DNA of 64,000 nucleotides from Lingula anatina. Lineage: Eukaryota; Brachiopoda; Lingulata; Lingulida; Lingulidae. Position numbers and translations under genes: made by a program. The DNA is taken from contig NW_019774981.1 of assembly GCF_001039355.2 (NCBI RefSeq), positions 269,254 through 333,253 of the forward strand. The letters are read 5' to 3'. The stretch's first letter is position 1. Each line of letters starts with the position of its first letter. Shown here piece after piece: positions 34,347-46,500 of the stretch. Under the pieces are notes generated by a model, which searched no databases, was not told the DNA's origin, and worked only from the letters and a program-made list of their open reading frames with translations.

Positions 34347-37300
34347 TTACATACTATACTGATTAATGGCTTAGTTAATATTTTGAAAGGACAAAGAGTT
34401 TACCTTGATAATTTACACTTACCTTACTTTGTTGATGACAATTTTCTTGAATTCCTTTACTGTTCCATATACCGAAACCAACTAAAATGATAAATATTAA
34501 CCTTTACCGAATAGGACCAAGAAATAGATGTAAAACAAACTATTAGTTAATTGTATTAAGGACTGAAACTTCTGTTTCTTAAAGAACAGAAAAACGCCAA
34601 GATCCAATAACTTCTAAGCTCATTATATATATAATAAAATGCTGTTTTTATGTTTGCAATAACATCAAAAAGTAACACACCTGTCTTTCTAGTTGCTTTT
34701 CAACTTCGTCTTCGTTTTCACGGAGTGACACCTTACAGTTTGGAATCTTCACAGGAAAAGTCACGCTAATTTGTATATCTAAATCTGAAATTAAACTCCG
34801 CGTTTTACTGTTTACCTAAAGGGATAATAACTCTTCGTATGAGATCATATTTCACAATAAAAACATTGTGAATAACTCATAGAAATAAAATATATTCTGT
34901 TTTACCACAAAAACGGTAGTTATAGCTATTATTCTGACATCTGAGCTTGTCTTTAGACCACGTGACCTCCACTGATGGCTATACTCTGTTATAATCTCTT
35001 AAGAGATTTTAACAAAAAACCAAATTTCTTAGAAAAAAAACCAGGGACTAACTTTGAATGTAAAAATGGATTCATTAACCATTGGTAAGTATGGGAAAAT
35101 TGTTGTTTACTCCAGGAAAATTCATTTTTTGGCCGAAACGAAGAGTTATTATCCCTAAAATAACACAATGCAAAGTAAAGACGCAGGCTTCCAATATTTC
35201 ATCAAAGACTGCCTATGTTCAAAACAATTGGATCTATACCAAGTGTCCTATTCCCCATTTAATAAAAAAAGTGAATGAAAAACACAAACCTTTGATAACT
35301 GGCGGTTTGGGTGGCGGGAATGGCGTTGGTGTCACTGTAGCTGGTGGTTTAGTACTCGTCACTTTTGACGTTGGCTCTGTTACTACACTAGTCATCTCCG
35401 AAATTGTAGTTGTTCTATTCCTCATTGCTTGTGTGGTAGTAATGTCAATTACTGACATTGTAGAGGTCGTTGTCTCTGTGTTAGACGGTGCTGTATAAGT
35501 GGTCTGTTTAGCTTCAGTAGACTGCAGTGACGGTACTGAAGAAATACTTGTTGTTCTCTCTGGGGATGCCGTCTCTGCTGCTGTAGTTGACGCTGCGGTA
35601 GTAGCAGTTGTCGATGGTGATGCGCTAGTCGTCTCTGCTGCTGTAGTAGACGCTGCTGTAGAAGTTGTATCTTGTGCTGTGGTAGTCGTTTCTACTACTA
35701 TAGTAGTCGTTGCAGTAGAAGTAGTTGTCTCTGGTGATGAGCTAGTCGTCTCTGTTACTGTAGTAGTCGATGCTGTAGAAGTCGATGTCTCTTGTGCTGT
35801 GGTAGTCGTCTCTGCTTCTGTAGTAGTCGTTGCGGTAGAAGTATCTTGTGCTGTGGTAGTCGTCTCTGCTGCTGTAGTAGACGCTGTAGTAGACGTTGTT
35901 GTCTCTGGTGATGAGCTAGTCGTCTCTACCACTGTAGTAGTCGTTGCAGTAGAAGTAATTGTATCTTGTGCTGTGGTAGTCGTCTCTGCTGCTGTAGTAG
36001 ACGCTGCAGTAGATGCTGTTGCCTCTGGTAATGAGCTAGTCGTCTCTGCTGCTGTAGTAGTCGTTGCTGTAGAAGTTGTTGTATCTTGTGCTGTGGTAGT
36101 CGTCTCTGCTGCTGTAGTAGACGCTGCAGTAGAAGTTGTTGCCTCTGGTAATGAGCTAGTCGTCTCTGCTGCTGTAGTAGTCGTTGCTGTAGAAGTTGTT
36201 GTATCTTGTGCTGTGGTAGTCGTCTCTGCTGCTGTAGTAGACGCTGCAGTAGAAGTTGTTGCCTCTGGTAATGAGCTAGTCGTCTCTGCTGCTGTAGTAG
36301 TCGTTGCTGTAGAAGTTGTTGTATCTTGTGCTGTGGTAGTCGTCTCTGCTGCTGTAGTAGACGCTGCAGTAGAAGTTGTTGCCTCTGGTAATGAGCTAGT
36401 CGTCTCTGCTGCTGTAGTAGTCGTTGCTGTAGAAGTTGTTGTATCTTGTGCTGTGGTAGTCGTCTCTGCTGCTGTAGTAGACGCTGCAGTAGAAGTTGTT
36501 GCCTCTGGTAATGAGCTAGTCGTCTCTGCTGCTGTAGTAGTCGTTGCTGTAGAAGTTGTTGTATCTTGTGCTGTGGTAGTCGTCTCTGCTGCTGTAGTAG
36601 ACGCTGCAGTAGACGCTGTTGCCTCTGGTAATGAACTAGTCGTCTCTGCTGCTGTAGTAGTCGTTGCTGTAGAAGTTGTTGTATCTTGTGCTGTGCTAGT
36701 CGTCTCTGCTGCCTTCTCAGACGCTTCTGTAGAAGTAGACGCTGTTTCTTCTGGTGATGAGCTAGTCGTCTCTACTACTGTAGTAGTCGTTGCGGTAGAA
36801 GTTGTTGTATCTTGTGCTGTGCTAGTCGTCTCTGCTGCTATCTCAGACGCTTCTGTAGAAGTAGACGCTGTTTCTTCTGGTGATGAGCTAGTCGTCTCTG
36901 CTGCTGTAGTAGTCGTTGCGGTTGAAGTTGTTGTATCTTGTGCTGTGGTAGTCGTCTCTGCTGCTGTAGTAGACGCTGCAGTAGACGCTGTTGCCTTTGG
37001 TAATGAACTAGTTGTCTCTGCTGCTGTAGTAGACGCTGTTGTAGACGTTGTTGTCTCTGGTGATGAGCTAGTCGTCTCTGCTGCTGTAGTAGTCGTTGCG
37101 GTAGAAGTTGTTGTATCTTGTGCTGTGCTAGTCGTCTCTGCTGCCTTCTCAGACGCTTCTGTAGAAGTAGACGCTGTTTCTTCTGGTGATGAGCTAGTCG
37201 TCTCTGCTGCTGTATTAGTCGTTGCGGTAGAAGTTGTTGTATCTTGTGCTGTGGTAGTCGTCTCTGCTGCTGTAGTAGACGCTGCAGTAGACGCTGTTGC

Positions 37301-38065
37301 CTTTGGTAATGAACTAGTTGTCTCTGCTGCTGTAGTAGACGCTGTTGTAGACGTTGTTGTCTCTGGTGATGAGCTAGTCGTCTCTGCTGCTGTAGTAGAC
37401 GCTGTAGTAGACGTTGTTGTCTCTGGTGATGAGCTAGTCGTCTCTGCTGCTGTAGTAGTCGTTGCGGTAGAAGAAGTTGTATCTTGTGCTGTGGAAGTCG
37501 TCTCTGCTGCTGTTGTAGTCGTTGCGGTAGAAGTTGTTGTATCTTGTGCTGTGCTAGTTGTCTCTGCTGCTTTCTCAGACGCTTCTGTAGAAGTAGACGC
37601 TGTTGCCTCTGGTGATGAGCTAGTCGTCTCTGCTGCTGAAGTAGACGCTGTAGTAGACGTTGTTGTCTCTGGTGATGAGCTAGTCGTCTCTGCTACTGTA
37701 GTAGTCGTTGCGCTAGAAGTAGTTGTTTCTTGTGCCGTGGTAGTCGCCTCTGCTGCTGTAGTAGACGCTAGGGTCGACGTTGTTGTCTCTGGTGATGCGC
37801 TGTTCTTTGCATCTGTAGCAGTTGCTGCTGAAGAAGACACCCTTTGCGCTGTGCCAGTTGTCTCTAATGTTTTGTTATTTGACGTTGGTTTTGCTGTGTT
37901 CATAAAATTTGTTTGTGCTGACGTTACAGATGGCGCTGGCTTTGTTTGGGTACTTGTTGCAACAGACGGTGCGATAGTTGATGAAAATGATGATTGTGTT
38001 GATACTATGGTACTCGTTGATGTTATACAAATGAAAACAGCGGTAATTAAGGCTGTGTGACTCAT
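30402..38065 (-). CDS. Transmembrane mucin with SEA, EGF-like and cytoplasmic tail
   Basis: Exons (minus): 38065-35290, 34784-34681, 34481-34423, 33948-33725, 33509-33323, 33090-32884, 32595-32273, 31936-31824, 30950-30888, 30446-30402; 1366 residues. A signal peptide (MSHTALITAVFICITSTS) precedes about 880 residues of Thr/Ser/Ala-rich repeats, expected to be heavily O-glycosylated. A SEA domain follows (about 928-1054) with a GS pair at 982-983 in CGSLKVNYT, like the autocleavage site of MUC1-type SEA domains. Next are a Cys-rich/EGF-like segment ending HGDRC, a transmembrane helix (about 1144-1168, TLIIVLSAVGGAVVLVVL) with an RRKRR stop-transfer, and a roughly 195-residue tail. The tail holds two YEN motifs (NNYENL, NPNYENV), which match the pYxN consensus for Grb2-type SH2 domains. 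The layout resembles vertebrate membrane mucins: a surface barrier and possible signalling receptor. The start chosen follows an acceptor and precedes the signal peptide. The last exon is the least certain part. Confidence 0.87.
30990..31635. repeat. Imperfect inverted repeat with two RFX-like X-boxes
   Basis: 30990-31050 and 31555-31635 are inverted copies sharing a perfect core (aagccaagtcagcaagcatt at 31024-31043). Inside lie GTTGCCATAGCAAC (31230-31243) and GTTGCTATGGAAAC (31434-31447), the first a close X-box palindrome. All of this is in the penultimate mucin intron. It may be a decayed foldback element. Confidence 0.6.
32607..32670. repeat. (AAAT)n microsatellite beside a mucin acceptor
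   Basis: About 15 AAAT units immediately upstream (in transcript sense) of the mucin exon 7 acceptor at 32596. They replace the usual pyrimidine tract with (TTTA)n. Confidence 0.9.
33998..34027. repeat. (AAT)n microsatellite
   Basis: About ten AAT units in a mucin intron. A longer (AAT)n tract of about 48 bp lies at 34297-34345 in the same intron. Confidence 0.9.
35520..37800 (-). repeat. Mucin coding tandem repeats, 120-bp period
   Basis: The repeat domain is built from half-units of about 60 bp (20 residues) of the type TTAAETTTTAQDTTTSTATT and TTAAETTSSLPEATTSTAAS. Between 36061 and 36540 the 120-bp unit repeats four times with essentially no difference, flanked by near-identical copies. 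Outer units carry variants such as SPETT or KAAETTSTAQD. The uniform centre suggests recent unequal crossing-over or gene conversion. Copy number in the assembly may be collapsed. Confidence 0.95.
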
Positions 38066-38899
38066 TTTAACCTGAAAAGACACATAAAAATGGAAGTGTA
38101 ATAAGATCAGCATAGAAATTTGGATGAAAAAAATTTTAACTTATCAATTTGTTTTTTTTTTTTCATAGATTGGGCTTTTATTCAAGTCAATGGCTGTATG
38201 ATAATATTACTTTATGTCACGTATGGAAAAAGAATCCCATACGTACGATCGAATATATAGGTTGAAAATGACATAAGATTATGAACAAAGAGCACAAACC
38301 CAAGCCGAGGTATCTACAAAGATATCACAGGGTATTAACTAGGTTTAGTTATCTTCCTAACGAAACATGATCTGAATACAGCTGGGGTTGTATTCACAGC
38401 CCCTGACAACTGCTGCCAACCAATCATACTGCATAATTCAAACGACGCATATATTCTATTCTTTTTCCTTACAAAGTTACTACAAATATGGCACTGTAAA
38501 ATATTCGTTCTCCTTTTTCTTTTTTTTTAAGTAAAAGGGTAGTTTTAAATTATAGTCTCAGAAAACACAAAAAAGATGTATATAAGGGTCCCATTATGAT
38601 TATCTTAGATATCAATCCACGTAGTTTACAGGTAACAAGGGGACCACAGATGTTGTTGTAAAGGGCGGTCTGTGTGTAATGCGACCGTTGTACATATATG
38701 CTTGTTTTATCTAACCTACATGATAATGCCAATCAATGGATATATCGATAAATTAAAGGTAATGCCTTTAGCTTTTTTAGCTAGATATCATCGATAAACG
38801 ATATCAGTCGACTTTTCAGTTCATGTCTGTTTTTTTTCTGTCCAATACTGCAACGACCTCGCCTCTCAGGGGAGCAGATAACCAAGCAGTGACACACAT

Positions 38900-39565
38900 G
38901 TACGTGGCACTCCCGAGTTATTATTAAAAATAACCATGGGAATAAATTGGATTACTAAAAATTATCTTAAGCACTACCGTACGACCAGGTGTTTACCCCC
39001 TGTCTCTTCCTCTATATACCGCATTCTATGCCAGAAGACAGCAGGACCCAGTTTCACAGTTTTAAACATGGACGTGGAAGACAAATCCACGACTTCCTGG
39101 TCTTCTACACTAGTAGAGCTACCCGCCTAGTATATGTATTGGGCATTGATATTCAGTTTTAAACCTCATGATATGAGGATATATAAAATGAATTTGTTTT
39201 TTTTTTCAGAATATAGTATTATGTTAAAAAATCTTTAAAATTAAACTAAAAGTTATATACGTGGCACTCCCGAGTTATTATAAAAAATAACCATGGGAAT
39301 AAATTGGATTACTAAAAATTATCTTAAGCACTACCGTACGACCAGGTGTTTACCCCCTGTCTCTTCCTCTATATACCGCATTCTATGCCAGAAGACAGCA
39401 GGACCCAGTTTCACAGTTTTAAACATGGACGTGGAAGACAAATCCACGACTTCCTGGTCTTCTACACTAGTAGAGCTTCCCGCCGAGTATATTGGGCAGA
39501 GATTTTCAGTCTTACACCTCATGATATGAGGATATATAAAGTGAATTTGTTTTTTTTTTCAGAAA
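38900..39565. repeat. 357-bp tandem duplication
   Basis: 38900-39205 and 39257-39560 are near-identical, offset by 357 bp, starting gtggcactcccgagttatta. Differences are a few substitutions and a short insertion. Both copies keep a short open frame on each strand, but I recognise no family. The pair lies about 0.8 kb upstream of the mucin start, so it may be promoter sequence or an untranslated mucin exon. Confidence 0.9.
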
Positions 39566-39599
39566 ATATTTCTGTTTAAAATCTTTCGAAACAAATTAA

Positions 39600-41800
39600 A
39601 CATACAGACACCAAACTGAAAAAAAACATTGCAACAATAACTATTAGAAAGTTAAAAAACAACTTTTGTACAAATAATCCGTTTGCGATGACTTTCAAAA
39701 TGGAACTGCCCTTTTTCCCTAAACATAGTCACTTAGCATTACAAATTTATTATGCTGATTTTAAGAAAGGAAACTTTTTTTAACCAAATAAAGTCACTCA
39801 AAATTTTGAAGTAAAATACGTTCAGGCAGTAATGGGGTGAACAGATGTTTCGGACAGCATCTGCGACTAGCCGGACAGACACACTGATCAAAATAAATTC
39901 GGACACCTGTGGTGTCTGCATATACATATAAAAAACACACCCTTTGCAAAATAAAAAGTTTGCAGCAATATTACAACAATACTGTAACAATATTGCTGCA
40001 AACTAAAAGTTTAAAATACGCATGCAAGGAGGTTACTATCTTGATGTAATGAAAGTCCGTTTTTTTCTGAGGAAATGTCCGCAGTTTTCAGGCAAATACG
40101 TTTTTCCCAGAACTTAGACCTAAGTGTATCTCATATATATTCCATGTAAGGACTTGACCCGCATTTCAACCCTACATAGTTTCCCAGAAATGTTCATCTT
40201 TATGAAACACACGACCAGAAAATTATGAGATGAATGATATGAAATTACAAGCAAAATTTTCACCAGAAGTGTTCTACCTTTGTAAGAATATTCCTATTAC
40301 GCTGTTTTTCTTTTCCTAACTTATAGACTATGATTTTACAATAAAATCTTCCCATCCTATTCTTAGTGAGACATAAATGTGGTAATAGTTTATATTTTTC
40401 TCGTGAATGTTCAGTTTTGACTACACACAATTCGCGCAAAATTGTTTATCATTGCGAAAGATCGTTTTAGATTGTTGACTGTTTTGATCCATAGTACTGA
40501 AGTTTGTTTTTGATTAAATGTTCCATTTTATGGTAATAACACACATAAGTCATAAAGGTGGCGTAAACTTTTAAAGCTGTTTGACTTCTTTAACTCTAAA
40601 GTTTAAGGGACAAACAAGACAAAAGAGCCCAGTTATTGATAACCATTCTATAGCTATAAATTGTTTTAAACGTAATTTCAAAAAATTAATCGCTACCAAA
40701 GAAATGTGAAAATTCAAGCTCACTCATTGTGGCTTATAGAAACGCAAGATCTTTATGAAATTCAGTGGATATATTTTTAGAATGAGGCATTAAAGTGAAG
40801 TTAATATTGAATATACATGTATATAGTTACGTTGATGCGTTATGTGTAGTATTTGGCGTCAATATGTTGCCTTTCCACCTTTAATTAATTGTTGTGCTTT
40901 AACACGAAAATCATTTTGAGCAAGCAAAGGAGTTAAGTTTAGACGTCGGTCAGTTATATATTGTATGTAATCCCTTAATGAAGCAAGCAACAGCAGTTAC
41001 ACAAGATGTGAACGAATGTTAATAATAATAATATAATGATAATAACAATAAGGGAATTGTGAAATAAAATAATTTTCATAATTGATTGAAAGAATGAAAT
41101 GGAACAACTTCAACTTACGTTTCGAGTTTAGCCTTCGTTAATCCTTTTTTGAGTATAGGACCACTGATGGCCTATTCCAGATTCCTTTTTTCTTTTTAAC
41201 AATTTTTGTTAGAGTCACCCTTAAATGCTGTAGCCCGAGGGCTCAGTGCACAAAAATGAACCTGATTCAAACGCTGTGATATTTCCTCTGTCAACTGATT
41301 CACTCCCCTGTCACCTAGGTACTGTATGTGTCATACCGATATCATGTGTGGTCCATTCTGATAAACTAATCCGTTAAACCAGAGCTTACTTTCAGTATTA
41401 CACCTCCAGATATATTGGTGAACTGATAACCCACGTAATTTATCTGAAATGGGCTGGGCCGTGTTTATTGGCGTAATTCATGATTTCAAAGAAAACCACG
41501 CTCTTGTCTCGGTCTTGTCTCATTTCCTTTGGAAAAGAATTGACATAAAGATATGCAGTGTCAACACGGATATTTGTCGTTCAATACCGCGCCATGCTCT
41601 GACAACAGACATGTTATAAACCACGTATTACCTCACAGGCAGATAAGGGGTATGGGTATCACCCCCCCCTTCAGTTGTCTTCGTAAATAGTGCTTTTTCG
41701 GGTGTTTTGCAAAACTGAGTACATATTTGTTGGCTCAAACGTATGTCCTATATGTCTTTTCAAAGAGAAATCAGCTGAAGTTTTGAATTCGCCAATTCGC
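39600..41800. other. Intergenic stretch, nothing recognised
   Basis: AT-rich sequence upstream of the mucin gene. No coding exon, tRNA or clear element is visible. A short (AAT)-like tract lies near 41020-41050. Confidence 0.4.
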
Positions 41801-41825
41801 TATTGAAAAGAGCGGGTCGTGGGAC

Positions 41826-41965
41826 ATCATTGGTCCGTAGGTTCATTGGTCCGAAAAGTGGTAACACTTTCATCGATTTTTTAATCAAGGGTCCATTGGT
41901 CCGAAGGTTGTATAGTGAACATTCGGACCAATGAACCTTCGGACTATTGAACCTTCGGAATATCG
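41826..41965. repeat. Palindromic ATTGGTCCGAA repeat cluster
   Basis: The motif ggttcattggtccgaa and its inverse (ttcggaccaatgaacc) occur five or six times in about 140 bp in both orientations. A related copy lies at 11859-11880. This looks like a small dispersed palindromic repeat. A C-run follows near 41980-41996. Confidence 0.8.
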
Positions 41966-42593
41966 TTGGACAGCCCCTTTTGCCCCCCCCCCCCCTCCCA
42001 ACACAGGCATGTGATCAAACAATATGTTATGTAAAACATCCGAATGTACCCGGTAGTCATAAGAGGGGAGTGGTTTGAGCTTTATGAGGTTCCCACAGTA
42101 GAAATAATTCCTTGACCCTAGTTGATGAATAAGTTACCGGTACTTTCCTTCATTCCAGCTGCTGACCTTAGCCGGTACACAGGGCCGATGTTATTGCGTG
42201 TGGAGTAAGACAAATTGCTTTGTTTGCCCTAGCATATGCTTTCACTGCTTATCTGGGAAAAAAACATCGTGTTGTTCAACTCGGTTTTATTCTATCACCT
42301 TGGTTTTCTTTAGAAGCTAAGTTCCTTATCAGTTTGTGTTGATACATTTCCCAAATCACCTGCTTCACCTTAGAACCAAAGGTATTTATTTTTAGGCTAA
42401 TTCCTTTAAAAACTGTTGGGACAGTCTTGTGACATTTATTATAGCTATCAATAAAGAAAATTCTTTCCAGAAATTCATTTTAAAGTTTAAATTGTCTTAG
42501 CGAATTAAAAAGTTAAACCTTAAACATGCACCTTTGAGGTTCCTTTACCTTACAAACTTTCCATTGCAGCCATGTCCTGGTATTCAGATGATA

Positions 42594-42603
42594 ATAAATA
42601 AAA

Positions 42604-42642
<39 letters not shown>

Positions 42643-42645
42643 ATG
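42594..42645. repeat. (AAAT)n microsatellite
   Basis: About 12 AAAT units in the KPNB1 upstream region. Confidence 0.9.
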
Positions 42646-43337
42646 ATAATATTAGTTAATAATCGAATGATTGAAAAGACAATGAATGATGAAATGAATA
42701 AACACTATGAAAATGCTAATAGAAAATTACTTCACGAATTTATAAAAAAAAAATATTTGCTAGTTCAATGTTAAAGGCACACAGTGAGCTTTATTTATAA
42801 GACCTATAGATAGAGAAAATAAATAAAATTAATTTATTAAATAAATTGATTATTTAATAATTATTAATTCTCTTGCAAATTTCAGCTATCCCATTTTCGC
42901 AAAGGTTACAAACTTTTATATCCTATCCATACTAGTAGAGAAAATTACGATCTGCAAACCTGTTTCCATTTATTAATGTCTAATTTAAGCTTCAAGAATG
43001 ACTTTTACCAGATTTTACACTAGTAAAAAAAATCAGGGTTGCGTTGACTTCAGCAGCAATTTTGATTTCACAACTATCGCAATCTCTCTTGGCGCGAAAG
43101 TGTGGCACCGGCTTTCAAAAACCGCAGCACGACAGCAGATCAGAAGCATCATAGCATATTTTAAGACATTCTCTCTTCCATACTTATATTGTTTTTTCTT
43201 CCTATGCCATATGACACTTTTCTTCCAGTATCCTAATTGAAAAACCCTGTTATTCAAAAAAGGTTCAGCAATTTGCAAAATCTAGTTCACAGCAAAATAA
43301 AAGCGACTTTATCAATGGCCGGATTTTCACCGCTCAG

Positions 43338-43342
43338 CCAAT
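43338..43342 (+). promoter_or_regulatory. CCAAT box candidate for KPNB1
   Basis: CAGCCAATCA lies about 170 bp upstream of the KPNB1 start codon in a locally GC-richer patch. No TATA box is clear. Confidence 0.35.
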
Positions 43343-43510
43343 CAACGCTTAGCTTTTTTAGGGCTAAGGCTAGAAGTCATACCATATTCATTCGCGACCT
43401 CCACATGTTGGGCCGTGGGCAGAGGAAAAGTTGATGAAAATAATTTCTTTGTATTGATTTAGCCAGTCCATAAATCCTTGGGGGTCGCGAACCGCTTTAG
43501 AGGAGAGAAG

Positions 43511-46500
43511 ATGGACCTGATCACTATACTTGAGAAGACCGTCTCTCCAGGTAAAATATCTCTAATGTATTGTATGTTGAGTAATGTGTTATCCCTGAGA
43601 GCTCACTTCCAAATGAAAATTCTTCGTCCACTCTTCTCGTGGCAGATGGGTTAAATGGCTTTACACGACACTGCTTGGGTTGTATATAAAGCTAGCTTGT
43701 ATTTATTTTATAGATCAGAATGAACTGCAGGAGGCTCAAAAGTACCTAGAACAAGCAGCAGGACAAAATCTAGTGAGTATTTTCAAGACTAAACGTACCA
43801 GTCTTTAAACCGACCAAATGAGGGGTACATGAAATATACTTTCATTTTACTGAAATCACATCTATTTTCCAGATATTGTCACTCACACTTGTATTTTCAT
43901 AAACTTAGTATATTTGTTTCAATCACAATGCCGAAGTTGACATACAGCTTTTAGTTCTTTTTTGTGTCTTGAGAGTATTTGGGAGAACCTAATGGGAAAG
44001 TCCCTCTTTCCTGCAGCGTTTTGTTGTTGGCTTAAATAGGAGGCAAAAACTTTCCATGTCAATCGGAATACTCAAGGGATACTGTATCATTCACTTTTAG
44101 AGATTGACAATATCCTGACAATTACATATGCTAGACATGCCCAATTATTGCTAACTTAACTGACTATTATATATGCTAGACTGTAGACATGCCCAATTAT
44201 TGCTAACTTAACTGCAGGAAGTGAACTTGTAGAATGGAATAAAATTTGCTGATATGTAATAATCAGGGATGATATTTTGCTGACTGTCAGCTTATTGCCG
44301 ACGTTTTGGGAGCCAAAAATATCATTGGCCTAGAGGAGGCCTTGGACCCCACGCAATATTTTCTTTTTCAGCAAAGGGCAGTCTCATCCTTGGTTATTAT
44401 ATTTTAGGATCTGGCGAAGTAAACAGTTTTAAGTATAAGTGTGAAAAGAGCCTAGCATTTGCAAAATTTGAAAAATGTAATGCTTTTGAACACATCCAAA
44501 TACATATCATCTAATTACTTCGGCCAAGTATGTTAATTTTTGCTTAATTGTAATTTTCTGATTAAGACAAAATTTATTACCATTTCAGCCTGAGCTTTTA
44601 CGGCAGCTGTCGGATATTTTAAAACATGGCGGGAACAGCCCCGTGGCCAGAATGCAAGCTGGGTTGCAGTTAAAAAATGCCCTCTACTCCAAGGATGCAG
44701 CTGTGAAATTAGAGTACCAAACAAGATGGCTGGCTTTTCCAGAGGAAGTCAGGACTTATGTCAAGAAAAATGTTAGTGTATTCATTTGATGTGTTGCTAT
44801 TTCAGTTGTACAGGCCATTGTGAAATTTAGGAACCCAACCTTTGCTGTCTTATCATAATGGATTTCAATTCTGATATTAAAACTTTCTTGCAAAGAAAAC
44901 TTGTGTAGAACTTTGGTAATTTTTATGCAGATAAAAGCACATCACGTTTTTGTGTAATATATTAAATATTGTAATGGCATTCATGTTTTTCTCAACTATA
45001 GAAGTGACACAATATGATTGCATCTTTAAAAAGATATTCATTAAATACTGTAAGATTATCAATCAAAGCCCTCTTGATGTTCTTTCTCCCTCAGATATTA
45101 GAGACACTGGGCACTGAGCAGACCCGGCCCAGCTCCGCGGCTCAATGTGTGGCCTACGTGGCCTGTACTGAGCTGCCCAATGGTCAGTGGCCAGACCTGA
45201 TGGCTGTGCTGGTCCAGAATGTGACCAATGCTACCAGCACAGAGATGATGAAGGAGTCCACTTTGGAGGCTATTGGTTATATATGTCAAGACATTGTGAG
45301 TTCTGTTATCTTAAATTAGAGATTAGATGAAAGTGTTTAGGAAAGAATACATACTGGTAATTCTTTATTTATTGCTGTATTTATTTATTTATTTATTTTT
45401 ACAAGCAAGTCAATGTTGTTCTTTGCCGCCATCATGCTGAATTGCTTACTCAATATTTTTATGTTGAGCCACTTTCCAATTATGTTCTTGCATTTTCCTT
45501 TTATTAGGACCCAGAAATACTTCAATCACAGTCTAATGAAATCCTCACAGCTATAGTTCACGGCATGAAGAAGGACGAACCAAGGTAAAATATTTGGCAG
45601 CATAATTTAAAAAGATTTTTCATATCTTTTTAAAAATTGTGGGACATTGTGCTATTGCAATAGATGATTTTGTAATTGAAAAATTGTTTTAGACATCTGT
45701 TGAATTGTGACTCTTTAAATGTCTTGCATTTTCTTTATTTCGTGAAATTAAATCAAATACTTCAACACTTTATTATTGTAGCAACCATGTAAGGCTAGCA
45801 GCAACAAATGCATTGCTTAATTCCTTAGAATTCACAAAAGCAAACTTTGACAAGGAGGTAAGACAATCAGCAATTTTTTCTATTCTGAAGATGCAACAGT
45901 TATGTTGTAGTTATATAGTTGTATTTCTATTAATCTCGACAAGTTATATTTATATAGAGATGAACTTATATTACTAGTAAGATATCTTTGTGTCACTCAA
46001 AAAATGTTTGTTGGGGGCTCTGATGGAAAATGTATATAAATTTACTTTAATACTATTTCATATTAGCAAGAGCGTCACTTCATCATGCAAGTAGTCTGCG
46101 AGGCCACTCAGTCGGTGGACACACAGGTCAAGGTTGCCGCCCTGCAGTGCCTGGTCAAGATAATGTCCCTCTACTATCAATATATGGAGCACTATATGGG
46201 GCCAGCCTTATTTGCTGTAAGTATATTGTAATCTACTACCAGTGTATGGAGCACTATATGGGGCCAGCCTTATTTGCTGTAAGTATATTGTAAATCTACC
46301 AGCAATTGGAGAGGGGGGAGGCTAATGAGAATTTTTAGAAGCTGTCTAGTTGAACGATTTTGATCAGGCTCTCCGAATGAGAGCTGGGTGGCTAGCTGGC
46401 CAAATACTTGCCTGCAACTAAATTATCTTTACTACCACATGCTCATTTAGAGCAGAATGCCTATAATTGATGACTTCTTATGTTATATTATTTTTATTAT

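Noticed and set aside
35499-38060. An 853-codon open frame on the plus strand, antisense to the mucin repeats
   Set aside because: Its Val/Ala/Ser translation is the mirror of the Thr/Ser/Ala codon repeats. The 3-bp periodic array keeps several frames open. The minus frame has a signal peptide and in-phase exons, the plus frame has nothing.
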